Origin: an uncultured Clostridia bacterium
GTDB taxonomy: Bacteria; Bacillota; Clostridia; Christensenellales; Borkfalkiaceae
Assembly: GCA_934271065.1 (NCBI GenBank)
Contig: CAKQQQ010000005.1
Span: 84,379-148,378 of the forward strand
Reading direction: 5' to 3'
DNA: 64,000 nucleotides
The translations under genes and the position numbers were made by a program. Positions 1 to 8,347 of this stretch are shown piece after piece. Within the stretch, counting starts at the first letter, position 1. The number at the start of each line of letters is the position of its first letter. The notes under the pieces are model-generated. The model saw only the letters and a program-made list of their open reading frames with translations, was not told the origin of the DNA and ran no database searches.

Positions 1-407
1 ACTATAAGCGCGTCGTAATACCCGCCGTTAAACACTTCTCCGTCGTAAACGCGAGTGGGAAACTTCTCGTTATACACCCCGATTTTCGTCTTATAGGCAA
101 AGTTATTCGCTTTAAGAACGTCGTCGGAAGCACTTTCGAGTTCGCTTATTATCCGCTTTATCTTTTTTACCGCTTCGGTTTTGTCCCGACACTCCGCCGC
201 GATCGGGGCGAGTTTATCGACCAGAACGTCGCGGACGAGATATTTAACCCGCTGATCGTCTTCGGAGTTCGAGTTTGCCCTGACGTGTATGCGCAGATAT
301 TCGGTCTTTTTCACGCTCGCGCCGCAAAACGCGCAGGATACGCTTAAAAGTATTATGAATATCGGCAAAAAACTTATGCAACAAATTTTCAACGCTTTTC
401 TTTTCAT
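1..407 (-). CDS. spoIIR: Stage II sporulation protein R, C-terminus cut by the window edge
   Basis: Reading leftward from the ATG at 407, the frame encodes a hydrophobic N-terminal segment (about residues 8-30, export signal or anchor) followed by the family signature LRIHVRANSNSEDDQRVKY and then VRDVLV. This is the typical start of SpoIIR. SpoIIR is made in the forespore and signals across the septum to activate the SpoIIGA protease, which matures sigma-E in the mother cell. About 135 codons are visible; the remaining C-terminal part lies beyond position 1. No clear Shine-Dalgarno is seen. A sigma-F-like promoter sits at 426-456, so the leader would be only about 10 nt. The ispE gene lies upstream on the same strand, separated by a strong hairpin. 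Identification rests on the motif and is confident. Confidence 0.88.
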   Translation of the reverse strand, partial: MKRKALKICCISFLPIFIILLSVSCAFCGASVKKTEYLRIHVRANSNSEDDQRVKYLVRDVLVDKLAPIAAECRDKTEAVKKIKRIISELESASDDVLKANNFAYKTKIGVYNEKFPTRVYDGEVFNGGYYDALI

Positions 408-425
408 ATATAATACCGTAATACG

Positions 426-456
426 ATTTTATTCGCCGCGGCTTTCGTCGGTAAAC
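426..456 (-). promoter_or_regulatory. Candidate sigma-F promoter of spoIIR
   Basis: On the minus strand, GTTTA (452-456) is followed after exactly 15 nt by GCGAATAAAAT (426-436). The known sigma-F consensus is GYWTA, 15 nt, GGNRANAHTW. The -35 matches fully and the -10 at about 8 of 10 positions. spoIIR is a known sigma-F target in Bacillus. Placement about 20 nt upstream of the spoIIR ATG fits. Confidence 0.6.
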
Positions 457-460
457 GAAA

Positions 461-507
461 CCCCGCCGCGGCGTTCGATAAACACATTATCGACAGCCGC
501 GGCGGGG
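461..507 (-). terminator. Hairpin after ispE
   Basis: A perfect 12-bp GC-rich stem (461-472 with 496-507) encloses a second stem (475-481 with 487-493). On the minus strand it follows the ispE stop at 587 and runs into a weak T-rich stretch. It also insulates the spoIIR promoter immediately downstream. Confidence 0.65.
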
Positions 508-586
508 GTTATACCACACGCAACGTTATATATTGAAAAATATGAAAACTTCCGTTTGCCGGACAAAAAACGAAACCGACGCGATA

Positions 587-1444
587 TTATTCGTACCTTG
601 GAACGAATTTCACGACTTCGCAATCCGCGCCGTCGCTTTTAAGTTTGCTCGCCGCCCATTCGCAGAGTTCTTTCGTCTCGTACAGCGCGAACACGCACGA
701 GCCGCTGCCCGTAACCGCGTACGCCGACGGCGAAAGTCGTCTGAGTCTGTCAAGGTTGACGGTAATTTCGGGGTTGAGTTTTTCCGCCGCCGCCGTAAGC
801 CCGTTGCTTACGGTTTTGCAAAGCGCGTAAAAATCGCCCTTCTCAACCGCTCTCACGGCGGCGGCGTTATCCGCTTTGTTATATTCGACGGTGGTCTCGT
901 CGAACGCCGCGTAGCAGTCCTTTGCGGACACTCCGTTTTCGGCGTAAACTATCACGGCGTAACCGTCGAGATCCCTTTCGCAAGGCGTAACGATTTCGCC
1001 GCGACCGCGTATTCTCGCCGTTCCGCCGCATAGCATATAACCGCAGTCGCTGCCGAGCGCGTCCGCAATCGGTTTAATATCGCCGTCCGTACCGAACAGT
1101 TTTTTCAGCGCGCGGAGTACGCCCGACACGTCCGCAGACGAGCCGCCCAAGCCGCCGCCTATCGCTATCCGCTTTTTCACTTCGAGATCGAAGCCGCCGC
1201 AACCGAACCGTTCCTTGAACGCGCAAGCCGCCTTATAGGCGTTGTTTTCGCTTTGTTTCACGTCGTATTCGCCAAGCCCCGTCATAGTGAATTTTATGGC
1301 GTCGTCTTTGCGCGTTCTGACCGTGATTTCGTCGTAAAGCCCGACCGTCGTAACGAGACTGTCTATCGGGTGCCAACCGTTTTCTTTTCTGCCTACGTTA
1401 AGCGTAAGATTTATTTTCGCGTAAGTTTTTAATTTTACCTTCAT
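587..1444 (-). CDS. ispE: 4-diphosphocytidyl-2-C-methyl-D-erythritol kinase
   Basis: IspE phosphorylates CDP-methylerythritol with ATP in the non-mevalonate (MEP) route to isoprenoids. The 285-aa length is normal for the family. Residues 9-14 (YAKINLTL region) carry the family's N-terminal lysine motif. The GHMP-kinase phosphate loop is visible as IGGGLGGSSADV at about residues 95-107. The C-terminal GHMP domain contains the expected glycine/serine-rich stretch AVTGSGSCVFALY near residue 250. The gene begins 21 bp after the stop of the SPOCS/LysM gene and probably shares its transcript. No strong ribosome binding site precedes the ATG. The order SPOCS protein - ispE - spoIIR recurs in Clostridia. 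Confidence 0.93.
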   Translation of the reverse strand: MKVKLKTYAKINLTLNVGRKENGWHPIDSLVTTVGLYDEITVRTRKDDAIKFTMTGLGEYDVKQSENNAYKAACAFKERFGCGGFDLEVKKRIAIGGGLGGSSADVSGVLRALKKLFGTDGDIKPIADALGSDCGYMLCGGTARIRGRGEIVTPCERDLDGYAVIVYAENGVSAKDCYAAFDETTVEYNKADNAAAVRAVEKGDFYALCKTVSNGLTAAAEKLNPEITVNLDRLRRLSPSAYAVTGSGSCVFALYETKELCEWAASKLKSDGADCEVVKFVPRYE

Positions 1445-1465
1445 ACGTTTTGTCGTGACGCGGTT

Positions 1466-2935
1466 TTACACCGTCTTTCTTCTGTAAACGAGTATTCTTT
1501 CGTCGCCGCCGAGCGGAAAATTCAGGTCGGGGTTAAGCGCGGCGATTTCGGACTCGGTAAGCCCCAGCCGCTTGGCAATATCCCACGATTCGTCTCCGCG
1601 TTGCGGTATGTAAACGCTTATCGCGCACTCGTTTTTCTTTCTTTCGCCGACCGATTCCGCGCGCGACACGCGTTCGGTTTTTTCCACCGTATACCTGCGG
1701 TAACGAATGCCCGCAGAGTATTCGAGTTCGATCGCGCCGTTTCTTATCCGCGCGTTAAGCCCGCACAGAACCACCGAAGTTACGCGCGCGTCTTTACAGT
1801 CGTTTATCTCCGTAGAGAACGGCGCTTCAACCTGCTCGCACGACACGCCGTTATCCGCGTTACGGAACGCCACGTCGGCTCTGACGCTGCCGTTTATCGC
1901 TATTCCGTTTTCGGTTTTTTCGACGTTGAATACGGTCAGGCGTTCGCCGAGCGCGCCTATTATTCTCGCGCCGTCGGGCGCGGCGACCGAAGACGCGAAC
2001 ACTACGCGATCTTCTTTATATATCTCTTCGTCGAACTTTTCCACGGCGAACTCTTCGCGCGTGAGCGTAATTTCGTCCGTGAGCGAGTACGCGTCGGTAA
2101 CGAGCGGTATTTCGCGCTCGCTTATCGCTTCGCCGTAAACCGAAAGGACTATCTCCGCCGAAACGCTGCTTCTGTTTTTGGTCTCGTCGGAATACGCTTT
2201 ATAATTCGCGCGTTTGACGACCGCGCCGCCGCGCGCCTTCATATCCGGCAACGCGCCCACGCACGCCGCTTCGCACCTGAACGGCGTAACGCGCCGCTCC
2301 GAAGTAAACTCGTCGCCGTCGGCGGAAAGGGTTTTAAGTTCGGTAACGACTTCGCCGCTTACGATAATTCTCGAAACGCCGCTCTCCACGCTCTTTACCC
2401 GCACGCATTGCGAACGCGATAAAATCTCGCTGACGAAATACGGTATTTCAAACTCGTCGGTAACGGTAAACTCGTCTGCGGCAACGCCCGCGCTCTCGTC
2501 CGCGCTCAGCATCGTCTCTTTTACGATAAGCCCGTTTCCGCCGACCACCGCGGCGTATTCGTCCGCCAACGAGCCTTCGCCGATAAAAGTAACCGAGCAT
2601 TTAGCCGAATAATCGTCGCCGACGCGGGTTACGCGCGCGTTATCCGCCCTGACGGTAACGAACGCGTTTTCTATCGGCAACTCGCCGCGCACTTCGGTTA
2701 CGCACTCGGCTTTTTTGAACCCGTCTTCCGACAGATACGCGAACGAAAACGCCACCTGCGCCCGCGCCGCGGTAACTCCGTCTTTATTCTCCGTAGCGAC
2801 CACGAACGCGTCGGCGGATACCGAAATCGACTTCTTGACTTCGTAACGCGGTTTTAGCGCGGCTTCGGCAAAAGCCCCTGTCTCCGCGCGCGTCTCCCGT
2901 CCGCATTTTATAGTCTGATATTCTGCCTGTAACAT
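1466..2935 (-). CDS. SPOCS (DUF3794) and LysM domain protein
   Basis: A 489-aa protein with no signal peptide. The body is built of beta-rich stretches typical of SPOCS/DUF3794 modules, as found in the spore envelope protein SipL/CotE-type group of Clostridia. The last ~45 residues form a LysM motif (GDESWDIAKRLGLTESEIAA then LNPDLNFPLGG), which binds peptidoglycan or polymerises at the spore surface. SPOCS proteins of this kind interact with SpoIVA or coat layers in the mother cell. The ATG at 2935 is preceded by a full AGGAGG ribosome binding site, which fixes the start. It is probably the first gene of a transcript with ispE. The role in spore-envelope assembly is inferred from domain content and synteny. 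Confidence 0.85.
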   Translation of the reverse strand: MLQAEYQTIKCGRETRAETGAFAEAALKPRYEVKKSISVSADAFVVATENKDGVTAARAQVAFSFAYLSEDGFKKAECVTEVRGELPIENAFVTVRADNARVTRVGDDYSAKCSVTFIGEGSLADEYAAVVGGNGLIVKETMLSADESAGVAADEFTVTDEFEIPYFVSEILSRSQCVRVKSVESGVSRIIVSGEVVTELKTLSADGDEFTSERRVTPFRCEAACVGALPDMKARGGAVVKRANYKAYSDETKNRSSVSAEIVLSVYGEAISEREIPLVTDAYSLTDEITLTREEFAVEKFDEEIYKEDRVVFASSVAAPDGARIIGALGERLTVFNVEKTENGIAINGSVRADVAFRNADNGVSCEQVEAPFSTEINDCKDARVTSVVLCGLNARIRNGAIELEYSAGIRYRRYTVEKTERVSRAESVGERKKNECAISVYIPQRGDESWDIAKRLGLTESEIAALNPDLNFPLGGDERILVYRRKTV

Positions 2936-2980
2936 ATATTATACCTCCTGCGGTAACAAATCGATATAATATATGTATGA

Positions 2981-3005
2981 AAAGCGGCGGTTATTCTACC
3001 GCCGC
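2981..3005 (-). terminator. Intrinsic terminator of the lipoprotein gene
   Basis: The stem is GCGGCGGT (2984-2991) with ACCGCCGC (2998-3005) and a 6-nt loop. On the minus strand it is followed by TTTT. It lies about 50 bp after the stop of the lipoprotein gene at 3053. Confidence 0.75.
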
Positions 3006-3052
3006 GAGTCCGAACCGCAACGCGCCGTAAGACAAGCCTACGAACCGACGGC

Positions 3053-4108
3053 TTATCTTGCCGATTTAAGCGCGAATACGATATATCCGGTATTGAAAAT
3101 GGAAGGTTGCGCAATCAGAACGGGTACGCGCCGAGTCTTGTTCTTCGCGTCGGTCTCTTCCGAAACGGTATCGCCGGAATTTACGGAGTTGGCGTAATAA
3201 CAATACGCGAACGCTCTGCCGTAAGTGCCGGTGGTGGAAAACTTCACGCCCACGGCGTTAAACGCGTTTACCGCTTCACCGTAAAGCATAGTATCCTGCA
3301 TTTTGACGAGTTTGACCGCGGACTTCGCGTTGGCGTCGGCAAGAACGCCGGCGGCTACGGAAGTAAGAGTGCCGGATATAGCGTCTATTACGTTGAACGA
3401 GTGGGTAAAGTTGACGGCGTAATCGAAGTTACGGAAAACGGTAAACAGAATATCGTTTTCCACGAAATCTTTTTTGGCGTACTTTTTAATCTCTACGGTT
3501 TTCTCGGTCTGCTTTTTAAGGTATTTTTTGCTCGTTTCGTCGTTCGCCGTAACGTTTATCTTCGCGGTTTTGCCGTAATCTACCGTATACGAATAATCTA
3601 TTTTCGCGAAATCGTTTTCGGAAGACGGCGAACCGCTGAGCGGAACGACGTTGACCGCCGTTCTTTTAACGCTTATCGGTTTGAACGACGAATCTATGCC
3701 GCGAAACTCGACTTCGGTTACGGTAACGTCCTTTTCAACGGCGTATTCTTTATTTTCGCCGTAAACGTACTTTCCGACGACCGTCAGCGTGGACGTGAAT
3801 TTATACGAGTCGCCGCTATCGCTCGTCTTTATCGTCGTGACGTAAGACGAATGGGTTTCGTCTACGGAAAAAGAAAGATTAGGGTTGATAACGCCTATCT
3901 TGGGGAATTTGTCCGAATTGCCGCGCGTGTCTTCGCTTGCGTAAGAATACACGTCGTAATACAGAGTTTCGTCTACGGCGGCGACGCCGTTCACGGCTGC
4001 CCCTTTATCGAAATAGGTGGCGGAAAAGTTTTTTACGTTTTGCGCGCAACCGGCGGTAAAAATCGTCGCCGTTACGATTGCGAGCGCGCCCGCGATGAAT
4101 TTTTTCAT
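3053..4108 (-). CDS. Lipoprotein of unknown function
   Basis: A 351-aa exported protein. The N-terminus has two-three charged residues, a hydrophobic stretch and the lipobox FTAGC (Cys at about residue 20), so it should be lipid-anchored on the outer face of the membrane. The remainder is rich in Thr, Val, Tyr and Asp with no recognised motif. It looks like a beta-rich extracellular domain followed by an alpha-helical region around residues 245-290. It is monocistronic: a terminator lies directly downstream, and the divergent membrane protein gene begins 450 bp upstream. The ATG has AGGAG at a good distance, and a TATAAT-like -10 lies at 4130-4135. No function is proposed. Confidence 0.75.
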   Translation of the reverse strand: MKKFIAGALAIVTATIFTAGCAQNVKNFSATYFDKGAAVNGVAAVDETLYYDVYSYASEDTRGNSDKFPKIGVINPNLSFSVDETHSSYVTTIKTSDSGDSYKFTSTLTVVGKYVYGENKEYAVEKDVTVTEVEFRGIDSSFKPISVKRTAVNVVPLSGSPSSENDFAKIDYSYTVDYGKTAKINVTANDETSKKYLKKQTEKTVEIKKYAKKDFVENDILFTVFRNFDYAVNFTHSFNVIDAISGTLTSVAAGVLADANAKSAVKLVKMQDTMLYGEAVNAFNAVGVKFSTTGTYGRAFAYCYYANSVNSGDTVSEETDAKNKTRRVPVLIAQPSIFNTGYIVFALKSAR

Positions 4109-4211
4109 TATTAAGGTACTCCTGTCCCGATTATATTAACATATTCGCCCGTAAAAGTAAATGAAATACCGCCAAGCCCGCCGCAATTTTTTAATTTTTT
4201 CATCTTTCGCG

Positions 4212-4249
4212 CGCGTTTTTGCAAGGTTCGTATTGTTTTCGTCCGGCAT
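4212..4249 (-). repeat. Remnant end of the ~280-bp dispersed element (type A terminus)
   Basis: The bases GTTTTTGCAAGGTTCGTATT (within 4214-4234) followed by a GTCCGGCAT end match the type A terminus seen at 63403 and 56322, read on the opposite strand. Only this end is present; the rest of the element is missing. Confidence 0.6.
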
Positions 4250-4428
4250 CGGACAACAATAATATAACAAAAAATTTATAAAATATTTTATACTTAAAAA
4301 ATCTGCTTAAAAACGCTTTACAATTTTTTCGGAAAGGTTTATTATGCAGGTGTAAATTGAATTTGCCCGTGCGGGCGTTCGGTTTACGTCGATTCGCTCA
4401 TCATTTTCCCCCTTATCATATATTTTTC

Positions 4429-4466
4429 AAACGGCAGTTCGCGGAGAGTTCCGCGGACTGCTGTTT
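4429..4466. repeat. Long hairpin of unknown role
   Basis: Left arm 4429-4444 and right arm 4451-4466 pair over 16 bp (two G-U pairs if read as plus-strand RNA) around loop AGAGTT. A short T-run follows some 13 nt downstream on the plus strand. It could be a terminator of an unrecognised RNA or an operator. Confidence 0.5.
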
Positions 4467-4525
4467 GATTTACGCGGTTTTTACGCGTTATATCGCATAA
4501 ACCTTATAAAAACGCCGCCGATTCC

Positions 4526-4554
4526 TTGCTTTCTTGCGCGGTTTATTATATAAT
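4526..4554 (+). promoter_or_regulatory. Sigma-A-type promoter giving a leaderless mRNA
   Basis: TTGCTT (4526-4531), a 17-nt spacer and TATAAT (4549-4554). Transcription would start about 7 nt downstream, at or next to the ATG at 4561, leaving no room for a ribosome binding site. Confidence 0.65.
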
Positions 4555-4560
4555 ATCGTT

Positions 4561-5508
4561 ATGAGAGTAAGAAACGTATTCGGCATAGTCGCCAGAAACT
4601 ACATTCTTTATTACAAAACCTTAGCGTATAAAATCGCGGTGTTCGCCGTGTTCGCGTTTTTAACGGGGCTGACGCTTCAGGTCCGCTCGCGCGGGCTGTA
4701 CGAAAAACTCTTCCCCGTACTCAAAGACGGACTGAACATCGTCAAAGCGGTTTTCGCTTCAAATCCGACCGACGAACTCGCCGCCAAACTCAGCGAGAGC
4801 CTTGACGCGCTTGCCAAATATCTGTCCGCAAGCGTGGGCGATATGCTGGTTACGGGGCTTATTATCTTCGCGCTGCTCTTCGCGCACCGTTTCTTTTCGG
4901 GTATCGCCGACAGCGTGTCGATGATAACTCTCGACGGGTATATGGAAAGCCTTATCAAAAAGCCCTACTTCGCGACGGCGTTTGAAAATCTCGGCGTTAT
5001 AGTAAAATATCTGCTGGTAGAAGTCTGCTTCGCAAGCGTTTACGCGCTCGCGGTGGTCGCGGCGGTTTACGGCTTGGCAAAATTACTCTTATCCGTAGCG
5101 CCGCTTATAACTCCGCTCGTAACGCTGCTCGTCACGTTCTCTCTGCAAGGTCTGTACAATACGCTTACCAGCCAGTTTACGGCAAAGGCTCTTATAGAGA
5201 AAAAGCCCCTTAAAGTCGCGCTGAAAGAAGGTCTGCGCCCGCAAAAGGGATATTTCTGGAAAATGTACGCGTCGTACGCGCTTATAAACGTCGTGGTGTT
5301 TTATCTGTTCGCCACGACGCTGATGTTCACGTTCGGCGTAGGCACTACACTCGTTCTGCCGTTCTCGTCGCTGTTCGTTTGCGGAATGAAAACCGTAGAC
5401 TACTACGTCATTCATACCCGTAAATACTTCATCGATCTCGACACCATCATCGTACCGAAAGAACTCCGCGAAAACGACGAAAAAATGCTTAAAGACGTCG
5501 AAATCTGA
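4561..5508 (+). CDS. Polytopic membrane protein of unknown function
   Basis: A 315-aa integral membrane protein. Hydrophobic segments are visible at about residues 25-42, 100-118, 150-180, 183-205 and 245-280. The N-terminal basic segment and the acidic C-terminal tail (ending KMLKDVEI) suggest a cytoplasmic tail. I see no transporter or enzyme motif. The ATG at 4561 is chosen over an upstream TTG at 4534, because the TATAAT at 4549-4554 lies between them and the TTG would be upstream of the transcription start. The gene is monocistronic, with a clear terminator at 5529-5553. It resembles uncharacterised Clostridia membrane proteins only in general build. Confidence 0.75.
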   Translation: MRVRNVFGIVARNYILYYKTLAYKIAVFAVFAFLTGLTLQVRSRGLYEKLFPVLKDGLNIVKAVFASNPTDELAAKLSESLDALAKYLSASVGDMLVTGLIIFALLFAHRFFSGIADSVSMITLDGYMESLIKKPYFATAFENLGVIVKYLLVEVCFASVYALAVVAAVYGLAKLLLSVAPLITPLVTLLVTFSLQGLYNTLTSQFTAKALIEKKPLKVALKEGLRPQKGYFWKMYASYALINVVVFYLFATTLMFTFGVGTTLVLPFSSLFVCGMKTVDYYVIHTRKYFIDLDTIIVPKELRENDEKMLKDVEI

Positions 5509-5528
5509 TTATCCGAGCATAAAAAATC

Positions 5529-5553
5529 AAGCCCCTTTTCAAAGGGGCTTTTT
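5529..5553 (+). terminator. Intrinsic terminator
   Basis: Stem AAGCCCCTTTT / AAAGGGGCTT followed by TTTT, 20 bp after the stop of the membrane protein gene. It may also serve the convergent helicase gene. Confidence 0.85.
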
Positions 5554-5683
5554 CATATATAAAATTACGCTTTTGCGGGGGCCGCTTTTACACCGTATTA
5601 GCGGCGGCGACCTTTATATCGACCGCTTTTACGCCGCGTTCGTACCGCGGTCGGCGGCAACGACATTTACGCCGCGGCGGCGG

Positions 5684-8263
5684 TCATTCGGTCAGCACGC
5701 ACTCTTTGGGGATATACGCTATATACGGCGACGGCGCGGACGCGTACTCGTTCGCTCCGAACAACTTTTTCGCCGCGTAGGTTATATACAATTTTTTCTT
5801 CGCTCTCGTCAACGCGACGTAAAACACCCGCCTTTCTTCGGAATCGTCGCCCGACATACGCGACGGAAAGGACGGCATTTCGTCTTCGCCCGCGCCGGCG
5901 AGTATTACCGCGGAAAACTCGCAACCCTTTGACTGATGCACGGTTATTATCGGCGTTTTGTCGAGTTTTTTTATGACGGAATCGAGTTTGCTGCCCGACA
6001 AAGCCGCGTCGGAAAGAAAGGACGAGATAGCCGCTATCGGGTTGTCGGCGTTGCCCGCGTCTTTTAGCGCGAGATACAGATCGTTAGCCGATTCTCTGTC
6101 TTCCGCAGACGAGTTTTCGCCCACGAGCGAATAGGTAAACGCTATATCTCTCACGAGCGAGAAAATATCTCCGTTTTCCGCTTCGCAATAAAATCTCTTC
6201 ATATTCTCGTAACAGCCCTTAAACGCCGACAGGTTGGAACGCATTACCGTCTTTCTTACGCTTTCGGTGGGGATAACGTACCCGTCGAGCATCGCCGTAA
6301 GGCAACGCTCCGTCGCAACCACGTCCGCAAACGCGTCGTGCGCGCGCTCGTTGATCACCCCGAACTTTTCGCACAGCGTGGCGAGTTTGTAATTCTTCTC
6401 GTTCTTGAAAAAGGTCTTGGCTATGACGAGCGTATCGTAAAACCCAGCCGCGCCGAGCGCGACTTTTTCTCTTTTAGCGATCCGTTTCAGCACCGCGTCG
6501 TCGAACGCGGCGGAATTATGCCCCACGAGTACGCAACCGCGTATAAAATCGTTAAACCGCCTTATAGCCGTATTTACGGGAACGCCGCCGTGCGATTTAA
6601 CGTATTCGAGATCGTAGCCGTGAGTAAGGTACGCTTCTTTTGAAATCTCCCGTTCGGGGATAACGAACTCGTTAAACTCTTCACGCTCGCCGTCTTTGCC
6701 GATTCTTACCGCCGCAATCTGAACGGGCTCGTCTTCGGCAGGATTCGCGCCCGTGGTTTCAAGGTCGTACACCACGAGCGTGCCTTTCTCGTAAGCCGCC
6801 GTAAGCGAATGAAATCCGTCGCCGTAAACGTACGCGTCTTCGCGGAAAAAGTCGCCGAGAGACACGCCCGCCGCCCCGTACGCGTTTATCGCGGAAACGA
6901 GATCGGTCTTGACGGATTTGACGAATCGTTTGCACACCCTGTCGAGCGCGGTTACGTCCGACGGGTTGACTATAAGCCTTAAAAACGCCGTAAAATCTTT
7001 AATAATCGGGCGTTTGTAAAACGAGTTGTCCGCGTCGGCGGTAAAAAACGGTATTCTGCGCCCTTTTTCGAGCGACAGGTTAATTCTGTTAAGGCGTTTG
7101 TACAGCGCGGCGGCGTAACGGTTGGATCTCGTCATAACGCACAGGTCGCCGCGCTTTCCGTCGAAGTTTTCTATCAGCGAGAATATCTTTTTCGCTTCTT
7201 CGTCGGCGGAATCGAGCCCGTACACTTCTATCTTTTCCGCGTCGGGAAAGGTCTCGGTTTTACCCGCGCTCTTTCGCCCGAACGCGTTTTCGATATACCC
7301 TTCCGCCGCGCGCCGCAAAAGTTTGGTGGAACGTCGGTTTTCGGTAAGGCGGATTTCGACGGGCGAAAAGTTCTTTTTATAATCGTCGAATATGCGTTTC
7401 GGATCAGAGCCGCGCCAGCCGTATATGGTCTGATTTTCGTCTCCGCACAGCATTACCCGCGCCGACGAAAAGAAGTTTTTGATTATGGAATATTCGGTAA
7501 AATCAACGTCCTGCGCCTCGTCGAGAACGACGAGTTTATACTTATCGGTCTCCGCCCCGCCCGACGATATTATTTCTTTGGCGTAATATAACAGATCGTC
7601 GAAGTCTACGAGCGACGACGAAGAAAGCGCGTCGGCGTAACGCAGGCAGTATTCCTTGCCGCGCGTTTTAAGCAGATTGTAAAAATTATAGTCGGTTACC
7701 TGCGCGCCGTACTTGCGGTACGAAAACGCGTCGCAAAACTCGTCGCTACGCAACAGTTCGTTCACGGCGACGGCGTAACCTTCCGCGGACGAGTACGGAA
7801 AACCGAGTTCGTCCTTTTTCTTTTTTATAGCCGACAGTATCCGCGAAAACTGTTTTTCGGGCAAGGTCGTGAGTTTTTCCTTATCGTCCGTACGCTCGGC
7901 GATCATTCCGTCGGCGATACGTTTCAGCAGTTCGGCGGAATCCGAGTCGTCCACGACCGACACCGCGCTCGCCGCGCCCGATCGGCAAGAATATTCCTTT
8001 ATTATCTCAAAACAAAAGCCGTGAACGGTATACGCGTTTACGGCGGTTTCGCCCGCGTAAGAAATTACGTCGCTTATTATCTCGTCGCGCGCTTTTACCG
8101 TGAACGAAATAAGCAGTATCTCTTCGGGCTTTATTCCTTTTTGCAACGCCCGCGCCACTTTATGGGCGAGCGTGAACGTCTTGCCCGTCCCCGCGGGGGC
8201 GAGCAACAACACGTTGCGGTCGAACGTCTCGACCGCCGTTTTCTGTCCGGCGTTGAGAGCCAT
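5684..8263 (-). CDS. UvrD/Rep-family helicase with a nested DEDDh 3'-5' exonuclease domain
   Basis: An 859-aa superfamily 1A DNA helicase. The helicase motifs are: Walker A LLAPAGTGKT (20-29), TFTLA after it, motif II VVLDEAQD (245-252), motif III GDENQTIYGWRG (274-285), motif V region TVHQSKGCEF (774-783) and motif VI RRVFYVALTRAKK (811-823). Between them, at about residues 494-660, lies a complete DnaQ-like exonuclease: VVYDLETTG (DxE), GHNSAAFDD and HDAFADVVA (His/Asp of ExoIII-epsilon). The insertion falls where the 2B/2A subdomain is expected. Both halves keep their key residues. A strong AAGGAG precedes the ATG at 8263. Likely work is DNA unwinding coupled with 3' end trimming in repair. 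The start is certain; the cellular role is inferred. Confidence 0.88.
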   Translation of the reverse strand: MALNAGQKTAVETFDRNVLLLAPAGTGKTFTLAHKVARALQKGIKPEEILLISFTVKARDEIISDVISYAGETAVNAYTVHGFCFEIIKEYSCRSGAASAVSVVDDSDSAELLKRIADGMIAERTDDKEKLTTLPEKQFSRILSAIKKKKDELGFPYSSAEGYAVAVNELLRSDEFCDAFSYRKYGAQVTDYNFYNLLKTRGKEYCLRYADALSSSSLVDFDDLLYYAKEIISSGGAETDKYKLVVLDEAQDVDFTEYSIIKNFFSSARVMLCGDENQTIYGWRGSDPKRIFDDYKKNFSPVEIRLTENRRSTKLLRRAAEGYIENAFGRKSAGKTETFPDAEKIEVYGLDSADEEAKKIFSLIENFDGKRGDLCVMTRSNRYAAALYKRLNRINLSLEKGRRIPFFTADADNSFYKRPIIKDFTAFLRLIVNPSDVTALDRVCKRFVKSVKTDLVSAINAYGAAGVSLGDFFREDAYVYGDGFHSLTAAYEKGTLVVYDLETTGANPAEDEPVQIAAVRIGKDGEREEFNEFVIPEREISKEAYLTHGYDLEYVKSHGGVPVNTAIRRFNDFIRGCVLVGHNSAAFDDAVLKRIAKREKVALGAAGFYDTLVIAKTFFKNEKNYKLATLCEKFGVINERAHDAFADVVATERCLTAMLDGYVIPTESVRKTVMRSNLSAFKGCYENMKRFYCEAENGDIFSLVRDIAFTYSLVGENSSAEDRESANDLYLALKDAGNADNPIAAISSFLSDAALSGSKLDSVIKKLDKTPIITVHQSKGCEFSAVILAGAGEDEMPSFPSRMSGDDSEERRVFYVALTRAKKKLYITYAAKKLFGANEYASAPSPYIAYIPKECVLTE

Positions 8264-8347
8264 ATCTTCTCCTTCCGCGCTTCGGATTAAACCGCGACCG
8301 CTTTACGCAAGGCGTTAAACGAATTAGACCGCGATTTTTACTCTGCG

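Larger units (their letters stand above)
4109..4525. other. Intergenic region without a recognised gene
   Basis: About 420 bp between divergent genes. It is AT-rich around 4260-4320 and contains no supported ORF. It holds a repeat remnant (4212-4249) and a long hairpin (4429-4466), listed separately. I saw no tRNA-like or known riboswitch pattern. Confidence 0.6.

Noticed and set aside
1601..2422. Plus-strand frames opposite the SPOCS/LysM gene
   Set aside because: Shadows; Arg/Tyr-rich translation without recognisable domains.
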